Positions 28,340 to 36,836 of a stretch of DNA of 64,000 bases are shown here, piece by piece. The notes under the pieces were generated by a model. The model was not told where the DNA came from. It saw nothing but the letters and a program-made list of their open reading frames with translations, and made no database searches. Position numbers and translations under genes: made by a program. Position 1 is the first letter of the stretch. Every line of letters starts with the position of its first letter. This DNA is from Caldilineaceae bacterium SB0661_bin_32 (GTDB lineage: Bacteria; Chloroflexota; Anaerolineae; Caldilineales; Caldilineaceae): contig VXMH01000055.1 in assembly GCA_009841235.1 (NCBI GenBank), positions 1 through 64,000 on the forward strand, written 5' to 3'.

Positions 28340-29461
28340 ATGAGCGAAAAGCGCGACTATTACGAAGTGCTTGGCATTGAGCGGGGCGCTGATGAACAGA
28401 CGCTCAAACGGGCCTTCCGCAAGCTGGCACAGCGGTATCACCCGGACGTCAATCCTGATCCGGATGCAGAGACCAGGTTCAAGGAGATTAACGAAGCCTA
28501 TCAGGTCTTGAGCGATCCGCAGAAGAGAGCAGTCTATGACCGCTTTGGACATTCCGGCCTGGGCGGATCGGGAGGGTTCAGCGATTTCAACCAGGGATTT
28601 GGCGACCTGGGCAGCATTTTCGAGGAGGTCTTCGGATTCGGCGGCATGGGGCGCGGGAATCGGCGCGCGCCCCGTCGCGGGGCGGACTTGCGGGTAGATG
28701 TCAGAATAAGCTTTGAGGACGCTGTCTTCGGTACCCAGGAGGAGATTGAAGTGCCGCGCATGGAGGACTGCGATTCTTGTCAGGGCAGCGGCGCGGAGCC
28801 AGGCACAACGCCCGTACGATGTTCGACCTGCGGCGGCAGCGGCGAGGTCCAGCGGCGTCAGCAGAGTCCTCTTTTTGGAACGATCGTTACCGCAACGACT
28901 TGCCCAACCTGCCATGGTGCTGGCGAAGTCGTTTCCACGGCCTGCAGCCGGTGCAACGGCCGCAAACGCGTTCAGGTGTCCCGCACGATCAAAGTCAATG
29001 TACCCGCGGGCGTCGACAACGGAACGCGTATCCGCCTGGCCGGGGAGGGCGAGGCCGGCATGTTAGGCGGGCCGCGCGGCAACCTCTACGTTGTCATCAG
29101 CGTCGAGGACCATCCGGAATTCGTGCGCGATGAGTTTGATATTCATCTGGAACTGCCCATCACTATCGCTCAGGCAACTCTCGGTGCAACGGTAGAAATC
29201 CCAACTTTGGGCGGCGCGGTGGAAAGTTTCGACATTCCTGCCGGAACGCAGACCGGGAAGAGTTTTCGCAAAGCGGGGATGGGAATTGCCCGGCTGCAAC
29301 GCAGCGGGCGCGGAGACATGATCGTAACGGTGAAGCTGGTGACGCCGACCGACCTGACGGAAGAGCAGGAGATGCTGGTGCGCCAACTGGCCGAAAGCCT
29401 GGGAGATGAAGTGAATGAGCCGCGCCGCGGACTTCTGGACCGGATCCTGAGGCCGGAATAG
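28340..29461 (+). CDS. dnaJ: Chaperone protein DnaJ (type I Hsp40)
   Basis: The 373-residue co-chaperone stimulates DnaK ATPase activity and binds unfolded protein. The J domain is at residues 4-70 with the HPD motif in YHPDVNPD. A Gly/Phe-rich region follows ([15 protein letters not shown]). The zinc-finger region has four CxxCxGxG-type repeats ([32 protein letters not shown]), the last lacking its final Gly. The C-terminal substrate-binding domain ends normally. No dnaK or grpE is adjacent. Confidence 0.97.
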   Translation: MSEKRDYYEVLGIERGADEQTLKRAFRKLAQRYHPDVNPDPDAETRFKEINEAYQVLSDPQKRAVYDRFGHSGLGGSGGFSDFNQGFGDLGSIFEEVFGFGGMGRGNRRAPRRGADLRVDVRISFEDAVFGTQEEIEVPRMEDCDSCQGSGAEPGTTPVRCSTCGGSGEVQRRQQSPLFGTIVTATTCPTCHGAGEVVSTACSRCNGRKRVQVSRTIKVNVPAGVDNGTRIRLAGEGEAGMLGGPRGNLYVVISVEDHPEFVRDEFDIHLELPITIAQATLGATVEIPTLGGAVESFDIPAGTQTGKSFRKAGMGIARLQRSGRGDMIVTVKLVTPTDLTEEQEMLVRQLAESLGDEVNEPRRGLLDRILRPE

Positions 29462-29511
29462 GACGGGGCCCGTGTGCCTCGGAAGGCTCTTCCTCGGCAA
29501 GGACCCTCGCT

Positions 29512-30420
29512 TCAAACGTCGGGGGCCCGGGAGCGGGATGCTTCGGCCAGTTTGGGCCAGGATTGGAGCAGAATTCCGAACACGATGAGTATCAATCCCG
29601 ATACTGCCGACGCTTGCACCGGTTCATTCAGGAACAGCCTGACAAGCGGCAGGGAGAGTGCGGGCGTGAGATAGAGCAGATTGGAGACGGCAAACGTGTC
29701 CCCATGTTCCAGCGCTCTGAACCAGAACAAGTAGCTGACCCCGTTTACCAGCAGCCCGTTGTAAAGAATCCAGCCCCAGACGGAGAGAGAAGGCAGCGGC
29801 AGCTGCCCAACTATGAAGATGGTTGCTCCGGCGCAGACAAGAGCGGAGCAGAAGTAGAAAAAAGCCGCAATGGTCAGGTCGTAGTCTGCCCGTCTGCCCA
29901 GTATTGAGAACAGAGCGAAAACGAGAGCCCCGCAAAGGGCCAGCAGGTTTCCCGCCAGGTTCTCCGTCTGAAACGCCAACATCCGCCCCCGGGTAACGAT
30001 CATTACGACGCCGCCGAAACTGATTGCGATCGCAATCAGCCGTAGGGCCGATAGCTTCTGGCCCAAGAGCGGCGCGGCCAGCAGACTGACCAGGATCGGC
30101 CACGTGTAGGCCAGAACAAAACCTTCGGCGGCGGATGTACGCGCAAATGCCCCGTAAAGCAGCACGTAGTACAGAAATGCGCCCAAAAAGCCCAGCCAGC
30201 CCATGTGAGCGTACTCACGCAAAGAATACCGAAACAGGCTGGCGCCTTTGCCTTGCCCCGCGACCAGCGCCCCCAGCGCAAGAGCCGAAAAGACCGTACT
30301 GTAGAACAGCATTTGCAGATTGTTCAGCTCTGCCAATATCTTCTTCGAAGCAACCGGGATAGATGCCCAGAACAGAATGCAAAGAACGAGGTTGAGGTAT
30401 GAATAGGCGCGCGAGCTCAT
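29512..30420 (-). CDS. EamA/DMT superfamily transporter
   Basis: The 302-residue protein has ten predicted membrane helices in two EamA repeats, as in drug/metabolite transporters (10 TMS DMT). Repeat one includes SIPVASKKILAELNN and FLGAFLYYVLLYGAFARTSAAEGFVLAYTWPIL; repeat two includes WGWILYNGLLVNGVSYLFWFRALEHG and LTPALSLPLVRLFLNEP. Substrate is unknown. The ATG at 30420 gives the natural start, preceded by a short extension to 30444 that is not required. It is the only minus-strand gene in the dnaJ-prmA-rsmE region, so it is transcribed alone. Confidence 0.88.
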   Translation of the reverse strand: MSSRAYSYLNLVLCILFWASIPVASKKILAELNNLQMLFYSTVFSALALGALVAGQGKGASLFRYSLREYAHMGWLGFLGAFLYYVLLYGAFARTSAAEGFVLAYTWPILVSLLAAPLLGQKLSALRLIAIAISFGGVVMIVTRGRMLAFQTENLAGNLLALCGALVFALFSILGRRADYDLTIAAFFYFCSALVCAGATIFIVGQLPLPSLSVWGWILYNGLLVNGVSYLFWFRALEHGDTFAVSNLLYLTPALSLPLVRLFLNEPVQASAVSGLILIVFGILLQSWPKLAEASRSRAPDV

Positions 30421-30555
30421 AACTTCAGACCCATGGTTGTGCAAGGTTCACGTTGGGAGCGGAAAAAGAGGTGAACCCCGGTTCCCGCCAGGTTGAGGCA
30501 GTATAGCGTATCTGCATTTGCGCCGGGAACTGCAAGCGGTCGAAAGCAACTCTGA

Positions 30556-31533
30556 ATGAATCAGGATGAGCTGGTCGAGATTGCGATAGAGGTCGATGGC
30601 GAAGCGGCTGAAGCGGTCGTTGAACTGTTCAACCGCTGCAACGGCGGCGACTGGGTCGAGGACAGTGCCGCCGGTGAGGCTTCCGGCGGCGGCGCGGTAC
30701 TGGAGTCGACCGGCTATGATGATCTCGGGAACCCGCTGGCAGGCGAGTACAGGATGGTGGTGAAGACCTACCTGAAGCCGGGCCCCCGCGGGAGAAGGAT
30801 TCAGAGGAAGATTGAAGAGGGGCTGTGGCATCTGCGCCTTCTCTATCCCATGCCCGAACCGGTTGCGAGGATCGTAAAGGAGGAGGACTGGGCGCACGCC
30901 TGGAAGCGGCACTACAAGCCGATGCGCATTGGGCGGCGCGTGCTCCTGACCCCGGCATGGGAGAAGCCGGAGCCGCTGCCCGATGACCTGGTGGTGCGGC
31001 TTGAGCCGGGCATGGCATTCGGCACAGGGCTGCACCCGACGACGCGGCTCTGTGTGGCCGCGCTTGAGGAGTGGATTCAGCCGGGGGATTCGTTTCTGGA
31101 TGTCGGTACGGGTAGCGGCGTTCTTGCCATCGTAGCGGCTAAGCTTGGCGCGAGGCCCGTATGGGCGACCGACATCGACCCGCTGGCGATTCGCGCCGCG
31201 AGCGAAAACGCGTTGAGAAACGGGATCGCTCTTGCTCCCGAGATCCTGCACATCCAGCAAGGGTCGATTCCGGCGGGGCAGCCCGGACGCTTCCAGGTAG
31301 TTGCGGCCAACATCCTTGCGGAGGTCCTGGTCGGACTGTTCGATGGGACATATGATACTGTTTCTCTTGCCGAGCCCCTGGCGCCGGGTGGCCGCCTCAT
31401 TCTCTCGGGCATCCTGGAGGAGAAGTCGGAGATCGTTCTTTCGGCTGCGGCCCGTTACGGTTTGAAAGAGGTGGAGCGCACACAGGAGGCGGATTGGGTC
31501 GCTCTGGTTGTGCGAAGAGAAAATGCCGAGTGA
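30556..31533 (+). CDS. prmA: Ribosomal protein L11 methyltransferase
   Basis: PrmA trimethylates ribosomal protein L11 using SAM. The 325-residue product has the N-terminal substrate-recognition domain, the PrmA signature FGTGLHPTTRLCVAALE and the SAM motif FLDVGTGSGVLAIVAAKLGA. VVAANILAEVL is the catalytic NILA motif. Its 3' end overlaps rsmE by 11 to 26 bases, depending on the start chosen for rsmE. The dnaJ-prmA-rsmE order is common in bacteria. Confidence 0.93.
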   Translation: MNQDELVEIAIEVDGEAAEAVVELFNRCNGGDWVEDSAAGEASGGGAVLESTGYDDLGNPLAGEYRMVVKTYLKPGPRGRRIQRKIEEGLWHLRLLYPMPEPVARIVKEEDWAHAWKRHYKPMRIGRRVLLTPAWEKPEPLPDDLVVRLEPGMAFGTGLHPTTRLCVAALEEWIQPGDSFLDVGTGSGVLAIVAAKLGARPVWATDIDPLAIRAASENALRNGIALAPEILHIQQGSIPAGQPGRFQVVAANILAEVLVGLFDGTYDTVSLAEPLAPGGRLILSGILEEKSEIVLSAAARYGLKEVERTQEADWVALVVRRENAE

Positions 31534-32284
31534 AGAGTGCGGCGAAGCCGGCGGCAAACACCGGTTCTTCCTGGCGGGCGTGCGCGCCGAGCCGGGTCGG
31601 CAAGTCGACCTGTCGCCAATTTCCTACCAGTTGCGCAACGTCCTGCGCCTGGAGCGGGGCAGCGTGATCACGCTGCTCGACGGCAGCGGCGCGGCCTATC
31701 CAACCCGAATCGAGTCCCTGGTTGCCGGTGACGCGACGGGTCGCGTCCTGGCAAAGCAATTGGTGCGGAGTGAGCCTGGCATGGAGTTGACCCTATTCCA
31801 GTGCGTACTGAAACGGGAGCGGTTCGAGTGGGTCCTGCAGAAGGGCACGGAGCTGGGTGTGAGCCGGTTCGTGCCGGTGATCAGCAGTCGAACGGTGGTG
31901 CGCCCGGCGGCAAGGCTGTTGTCAAAGTACGAACGCTGGCGCGCCATAGTTCGCGAGGCGGCTGAGCAGAGCCGCCGCGGCCGGCTTCCCGCCATCGAAG
32001 ATCCGCTTCCCTGGGATGAATCCCTGGATCAGGGCGCTGGCCTCGGGCTGTTGGCGTGGGAAGAGGCGCGCGGCAACAACTCCGGCCTCTACCCCAAAAT
32101 CGCGGACGCAAGCGAAATCTCGCTCCTGGTGGGGCCGGAAGGCGGCATCAGTCATGCAGAAGCAGCTGCTGCAACTGAGCGCGGCTGGCGCCCAATCTCT
32201 CTCGGACCGCGAGTCCTGCGCGCTGAGACTGCCGCCGTCGCCGCCGCGACCATCGTCCTGCACCTTGCCGGCGCCTTGGGTTGA
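31508..32284 (+). CDS. rsmE: 16S rRNA (uracil(1498)-N(3))-methyltransferase
   Basis: RsmE methylates U1498 of 16S rRNA. The 258-residue SPOUT enzyme has a PUA-like N-terminal domain (HRFFLAGVRAEPG, then LRNVLRLERGSVITLLDGSG) and the SPOUT knot LLVGPEGGISHAEAA and ISLGPRVLRAETAAVAAATIV, which is diagnostic. A GTG at 31508 and an ATG at 31523 are both possible starts; either overlaps prmA. Confidence 0.94.
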   Translation: MCEEKMPSEECGEAGGKHRFFLAGVRAEPGRQVDLSPISYQLRNVLRLERGSVITLLDGSGAAYPTRIESLVAGDATGRVLAKQLVRSEPGMELTLFQCVLKRERFEWVLQKGTELGVSRFVPVISSRTVVRPAARLLSKYERWRAIVREAAEQSRRGRLPAIEDPLPWDESLDQGAGLGLLAWEEARGNNSGLYPKIADASEISLLVGPEGGISHAEAAAATERGWRPISLGPRVLRAETAAVAAATIVLHLAGALG

Positions 32285-32778
32285 CTCTCTGCCGCCCCGC
32301 CAGGCCCACCACACTCTCCACCCCCCCTTCAAACTACGGTAGGGCGTGCGCCTGTTGCAGCCCTATCGCGGCGGTCCTCACCACACACTCCAACCCCCCT
32401 TCAAACTACGGTAGGGGCAGGCCTTGTGCCTGCCCTCTCTCCTCGCCCTTGTTCCCACCCAAAATCTGGGATGCACCCCCCTTGATTCAGGTTCTTGACA
32501 GGCCCGTTGCTTTCATCGTACACTTGCCCCGTCCAAACAGGTGGTCAACCAGGTCAGATGCCGGAAGCAATCCGATTCGAAACTCTGAGTCCCTTCAGTC
32601 GAAAAATTGGACGGGCGACGCGCGCACGCCCCCGGCTGTTCCGGTAAGCTTTGCCGAACTTGACACTGTAACTCTACGGCCTTGCAGCCAGACGACACTG
32701 ACTTCAGAGCACGGTCGGCAGAAAAAGGACTGTTGAGCTGCTCTTATTTCCCATCAACCAGGACAAAGGAGAGGTACG
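32285..32778 (+). repeat. Intergenic region with dispersed repeat, copies 4 and 5
   Basis: Two repeat copies occur in tandem. The first (32321-32364) has the ACTACGGTAGGG box but a degenerate hairpin arm. The second (32395-32437) is complete with the GGGCAGGC/GCCTGCCC hairpin and is followed by block B (CTCCTCGCCCTTGTTCCCAC, then AAAATCTGGGATGC) to about 32480. The remaining 300 bases up to the sugar-binding lipoprotein gene hold no gene and would contain its promoter. Confidence 0.75.
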
Positions 32779-33882
32779 ATGAAGAGCAAGAGGTATCTGT
32801 GGGCGGCCTTGGTTTTGGCGCTTGCCGTAACTGTTATGACGGCGTGCGAAACCCAGACCGTTGAAGTTGAGGTGACGCGAGTCGTGGACGTCACGGCGAC
32901 GCCCAGGGCCGTCACCTTCCATGAAGCGTCGGCAATCGAGGAAATGACTGCGCCGCACCAGTGCAAGCCCTTGGCAGCATTGCCCACCGAATTCTCCCAG
33001 CCCTGGCGACTGGGATTCATCAATCCCAACCTGGCGCATCCATTCTTCGGTGAGTGGTCGGGCGCGATGAAGACGGCTGCCGAATTCTACGGCGTAGAAT
33101 TCTTCGAGTCGGACGCGGCCGGAGACTATTCGACTGAGCCGGACCTGCTGGAAACGCTGCTGCTGAACGACCTGAGCATCGTAGGCGCGCACGGCCCCAA
33201 CGTATATGAAGGCCTCGCACTGCGTGCGCTCGACGAAGGCATTCAGTTTATCGGCATCGACAACGGTCCCAGCGAATACACGCCTATCGTATACGGTATC
33301 CCTGACGGGATCGCAGGCATGAGAGGCGCGGAGTTGCTGGTCGAGGGCGTTAGGAAGCGCCAGCAGGAAGATTGGGCCGGCCATGAGCTCTTCTTCATCG
33401 AGTTGACCCACGGCGGCATCCCTGCCTGCGTCACGCGCACCGGTTCGGCTGCATCCACCTTCCAGGAAGCGATGGGACTGGACGACGACCATGTCCTGAT
33501 GGCCGACCTGACCACGGGCCGCTCGGCTGAAGACATGGTGAACGATGCCATGACGGCCAATCCTGACGGCGTCTTCGCCATGATTCCCTGCTGGGACGGC
33601 CTCGGCATCGGCCCCTACAATGCCGTAGCCGAAGCCGGTAATGAGGCGCACGTCATGCTCGTTACGCTGGGCGGCGATGAACCCCCGGCCAAATTCCTGA
33701 AGACGCGGCCGATGGGCTACTACGGCTTCATCGAATTCCAGCCCTACTGCGAGGGTTGGGGCTGGGTCGAAGTGGCGCTTGCCACACTGGAAGGTCTGCC
33801 CTTCGAGACCTACCAGGTACGCAAGGCGATCACCCAGGAAACCGTCGATCAGCGCTACGCAGAGCTCTACGAGTCTGAGTAG
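32779..33882 (+). CDS. Sugar-type ABC transporter substrate-binding lipoprotein
   Basis: The 367-residue product is an extracytoplasmic receptor of the RbsB/PBP1 fold. It has a signal peptide with lipobox VMTAC (Cys23), the WRLGFINPNLAHPFFGEWSGAM opening strand, and the type 1 PBP core (GIQFIGIDNGP, DGVFAMIPCWDG). A VEVTRVV repeat-like stretch follows the lipid anchor. It heads an operon with two permeases and an ATPase. A stem-loop at 33909-33937 follows it, which may favour higher production of the receptor than the membrane parts. The sugar is not known. Confidence 0.9.
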   Translation: MKSKRYLWAALVLALAVTVMTACETQTVEVEVTRVVDVTATPRAVTFHEASAIEEMTAPHQCKPLAALPTEFSQPWRLGFINPNLAHPFFGEWSGAMKTAAEFYGVEFFESDAAGDYSTEPDLLETLLLNDLSIVGAHGPNVYEGLALRALDEGIQFIGIDNGPSEYTPIVYGIPDGIAGMRGAELLVEGVRKRQQEDWAGHELFFIELTHGGIPACVTRTGSAASTFQEAMGLDDDHVLMADLTTGRSAEDMVNDAMTANPDGVFAMIPCWDGLGIGPYNAVAEAGNEAHVMLVTLGGDEPPAKFLKTRPMGYYGFIEFQPYCEGWGWVEVALATLEGLPFETYQVRKAITQETVDQRYAELYESE

Positions 33883-33908
33883 GAGCGGCGCTGACCGGTC
33901 AGGAAATC

Positions 33909-33937
33909 GAGGGTGGGGCTGGTTCGGCCTCACCCTC
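33909..33937 (+). terminator. Intercistronic stem-loop after the binding-protein gene
   Basis: GAGGGTG at 33909-33915 pairs with CACCCTC at 33931-33937 around a GC-rich, partly paired interior; TCTCTATTT follows. It sits in the 106-base gap between the receptor and permease genes, a usual place for attenuating or mRNA-stabilising hairpins. Confidence 0.5.
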
Positions 33938-33988
33938 TCTCTATTTGAACCGAACTTCATCTTTCGGCGCATGGGGTAGCGGAAGGAC

Positions 33989-35005
33989 ATGGCTTCGGGA
34001 ACTCCGGCACAGCGGGCTGGTTCTCAAATCGCCGGCGGCGACGGCAGGAGCCGCCGCAAACTGATCATCCAGTTTCTGTTGGACAATGGACTGTTCATTG
34101 CCTTCGTACTGGAGTTGATTCTGTTTGCCGTGGCGGCCCCCGATCTCTTCATCAGGTCGAGAACGCTGGAGGCGATCCTGCGGCTGAGCGGGCCGGCGGG
34201 CATCGTGCTGGCCTCATACACGATTACGCTGATCTCCGGCCAGATCGATCTGTCTACGGCGCAGGTCGGAGGCATGGCCTCCCTGATGTTCGCGGCCGTT
34301 TTCCAGCTGCTGGAGTGGCCGCTCGGAGTTGCGCTGGCCCTCACCGTCGTCCTCTCGATCGCGGTCGGCCTCCTGAGCAGCTACCTCATCAAGCAGGGCA
34401 TTCCCTCTTTTGTATCCACGCTGGCCGTCGGCGTCGTCTGCGGGGGAATCGGCTTTCTCATTATCAATCTGACCAAACAGCCGGGCATGATCCGGTTGGT
34501 CCGCCCGCCGTTGCGCGACATCGCCAACTTCGAGATCATTGGCGTCCCCTTCGTCATTCCACTGATGTTTGTCGCCTACGCAATCGGCTGGGTCGTATTG
34601 AACCAGACCCGGTTCGGCGCGCACATCTATGCCATGGGCGGGAATCCGGCTGCGGCGGCTCTCAACGGCATCAATGCCATCCGGATTGCGCGGATTGTGT
34701 TGGTAACGAATGCTGTCATCACCGGCATGGCCGGGATTCTCATAGCGGGCCGCCAGCTGGCCGCGCAGCCAGGCGTTGAGGGACTGGGTCAGTCGCTGAC
34801 GGCCGCGCTGTTCGCGGGGGTGGCGCTGTCCGGGGGCAGCGGCAAGATTGAGCGTACCCTGATCGGTCTCCTGTTCTTGTCTACCTTGACGATAGGCTTG
34901 GGCATCCTCAACGTTGCGGCTCCCGTGCGGCAGCTGATATTCGGCTCGGCCTTTGTTTTCGCCATACTGCTGGACAGCATCCGCCAGCAGCTGGCATCGC
35001 GATAG
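33989..35005 (+). CDS. Sugar-type ABC transporter permease 1
   Basis: The 338-residue protein is a RbsC/BPD_transp_2 family permease with about 9-10 helices. Family segments include LRLSGPAGIVLASYTITLISGQIDLS, NQTRFGAHIYAMGGNPAAAALNGI and AALFAGVALSGGSGKIERTLIGLL. It pairs with the second permease 12 bases downstream, forming a heterodimeric channel. Confidence 0.92.
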   Translation: MASGTPAQRAGSQIAGGDGRSRRKLIIQFLLDNGLFIAFVLELILFAVAAPDLFIRSRTLEAILRLSGPAGIVLASYTITLISGQIDLSTAQVGGMASLMFAAVFQLLEWPLGVALALTVVLSIAVGLLSSYLIKQGIPSFVSTLAVGVVCGGIGFLIINLTKQPGMIRLVRPPLRDIANFEIIGVPFVIPLMFVAYAIGWVVLNQTRFGAHIYAMGGNPAAAALNGINAIRIARIVLVTNAVITGMAGILIAGRQLAAQPGVEGLGQSLTAALFAGVALSGGSGKIERTLIGLLFLSTLTIGLGILNVAAPVRQLIFGSAFVFAILLDSIRQQLASR

Positions 35006-35016
35006 GGGACGGTCAC

Positions 35017-36012
35017 GTGTTAGGTCGACTCGCCCATGGCGAACTTGCGATAACGGGACGGAGGCGGGAGCGCCTCCTGTTCCTGATGGACAACGGCATC
35101 TACGTCGTAACGGTCCTCCTGTTCATCGTATTCGTCTTTCTTGCGCCCTACTTCTTCACCCCCCGCAACCTGGTCAACATCCTGATCAGCGCCTCGCTGG
35201 CCGGCATCGTTACGGCGGGCTACACGGTGGCGATCCTGGCTGGGCAGATCGATACGTCGACGCAGGGTGTGCTGGCGGTCGCCACGGTAACGACGGCTCT
35301 CCTGTTCGAGGAACTGGGCTTTTCGCTCCCCATGACGGTGCTCTTCGCGCTCCTGGCCGGCATCGCCGCAGGGCTCTTCAACGGGTTAATCGTCGTCAAT
35401 GGCAAAATCGTAGCCTTCGTGGCAACCCTGGCCACGCAAGGAGTGATGCTGGCGATCGCGCTGTTTCTCAGCGGGGGCCAGACAATTACGATCGCCCGCG
35501 AGGGGTTGCAGGAAGCGGTTTTCATTCGCGTGTTCGGGATCCCTTCCTCAGTCTGGATCATGTTTTTCTGCTATATTGTCGGCTATGTCCTGTTGACGCA
35601 GACAAAGTTGGGCGCTCACATCTACGCCACTGGGGCCGACTATCGAGCCTCACTCCTGAGCGGTGTTCCGGTAGATAGGGTGATCCGAATCGCCCTCGTG
35701 ATTTCGGCCCTGACCGCGGCGCTGACTGCCGTCCTGGTAACGGCCAGGGCCAAGCAGTCAGCCATGTTTGGGTTGGCCATTGCAGGCAGCGTGGATTTCG
35801 TCACCGCTCTCACGGCCGTGCTGCTGGGCGGCTTCAGCCTCTTTGGCGGTGTTGGGCGCATTGAACGAAACCTTGTGGCCGTCATGTTTTTGACGATTCT
35901 GGGCAACGGTCTGCAGCTGATGAACGTGCCTACCGGAATCATTCTGATCGTCCGCGGGTTCGCGCTGGTCCTGGCCGTCATCCTCAGTGTGCTGCGGGCG
36001 CGCATGACCTGA
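35017..36012 (+). CDS. Sugar-type ABC transporter permease 2
   Basis: This 331-residue RbsC-like permease is the second membrane subunit of the same importer. Diagnostic segments are NILISASLAGIVTAGYTVAILAGQID, TQTKLGAHIYATGADYRASLLSG and TAVLLGGFSLFGGVGRIERNLVAVMF. The start is a GTG at 35017; AGGGGA precedes it in the 11-base gap. Confidence 0.92.
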   Translation: MLGRLAHGELAITGRRRERLLFLMDNGIYVVTVLLFIVFVFLAPYFFTPRNLVNILISASLAGIVTAGYTVAILAGQIDTSTQGVLAVATVTTALLFEELGFSLPMTVLFALLAGIAAGLFNGLIVVNGKIVAFVATLATQGVMLAIALFLSGGQTITIAREGLQEAVFIRVFGIPSSVWIMFFCYIVGYVLLTQTKLGAHIYATGADYRASLLSGVPVDRVIRIALVISALTAALTAVLVTARAKQSAMFGLAIAGSVDFVTALTAVLLGGFSLFGGVGRIERNLVAVMFLTILGNGLQLMNVPTGIILIVRGFALVLAVILSVLRARMT

Positions 36013-36046
36013 ATCCCGGTTGCCGGCATCCAATACGGAGTAGCGC

Positions 36047-36796
36047 ATGGCGAGCGACGAAGTAATTCTGGAAACGATCGATCTCGACAAATCGTTTGGC
36101 GCAGTGCATGCCGTTCGAACGGTCAGCTGGAAGGTATATGCAGGGCGCGTAAACGCTCTGGTCGGCGACAACGGCGCCGGCAAGTCCACTCTGATCAAAC
36201 TGATCAGCGGCGCCCTGCAGCCGAATGGCGGGGGATTTCGCGTGCGCGGCCAGGAGACCCGCATTGGGGGACCCGCCGGCGCGTTCGGACTTGGCATCGC
36301 CGCCGTCTACCAGGACCTGGCCCTCGTTGAAAACCGGGACGTGGTGATGAACATGTTTCTGGGCAGTGAGCTGACCCGCGGGCCGGGGCAGATCTTTCTG
36401 GACCACAAGGGCATGCTGCGGCAGGCGCACCAGGTCCTCGACGACATTCACGCCCGCATCCCGAATGTTCGTGAAATGGTTCGCAACCTGTCCGGCGGCC
36501 AGCGCCAGGCGGTCGCGGTCGGTCGCGCCCTGATACGCGGCGGCGAAATCATCATCATGGACGAGCCGACGGCTGCCCTGGGCGTGGAGCAGACCCAGGA
36601 AGTCCTGCAGCTTATCGACACGTTGCGGGCCCAGGGCAAGACGATCATTCTCATCAGCCACAACATTCAACAGGTCTTCGAAATTGCCGATTTCATTTCA
36701 GTTATGTTTCACGGTGAGCTCCTGGGAACCCGTTCCAGAGATGAGGCGACGGAAGCCGAAGTCGTCGCCATGATTATGGGAAAACGCTCGCCATAG
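36047..36796 (+). CDS. Sugar-type ABC transporter ATPase, single domain
   Basis: The 249-residue ATPase has Walker A GDNGAGKS (residues 40-47), the Q-loop AVYQDLALVENRDV, signature LSGGQRQAVAVGRAL, Walker B IIIMDEPTAALGVEQ and the switch histidine ILISHNIQQV. Sugar importers of the Rbs type normally have one ATPase protein with two fused domains; here there is only one domain, so it must act as a homodimer, as in FrcA-like systems. Confidence 0.92.
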   Translation: MASDEVILETIDLDKSFGAVHAVRTVSWKVYAGRVNALVGDNGAGKSTLIKLISGALQPNGGGFRVRGQETRIGGPAGAFGLGIAAVYQDLALVENRDVVMNMFLGSELTRGPGQIFLDHKGMLRQAHQVLDDIHARIPNVREMVRNLSGGQRQAVAVGRALIRGGEIIIMDEPTAALGVEQTQEVLQLIDTLRAQGKTIILISHNIQQVFEIADFISVMFHGELLGTRSRDEATEAEVVAMIMGKRSP

Positions 36797-36808
36797 GATG
36801 TCAGTGTC

Positions 36809-36836
36809 GAGGCGGCCATGTTGAGGCGGCCATGTT
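36809..36836 (+). repeat. 14-bp tandem duplication over the start region of the FtsX-like gene
   Basis: GAGGCGGCCATGTT occurs twice in perfect tandem (36809-36822 and 36823-36836). Each copy contains an ATG; the ATG of the first copy opens a six-codon frame ending at TAA (36836-36838), while the second (36832) opens the long gene. Confidence 0.9.

Noticed and set aside
30448-31557. 369-residue minus-strand frame opposite prmA
   Set aside because: It mirrors prmA codon structure and has no start signal or motif.
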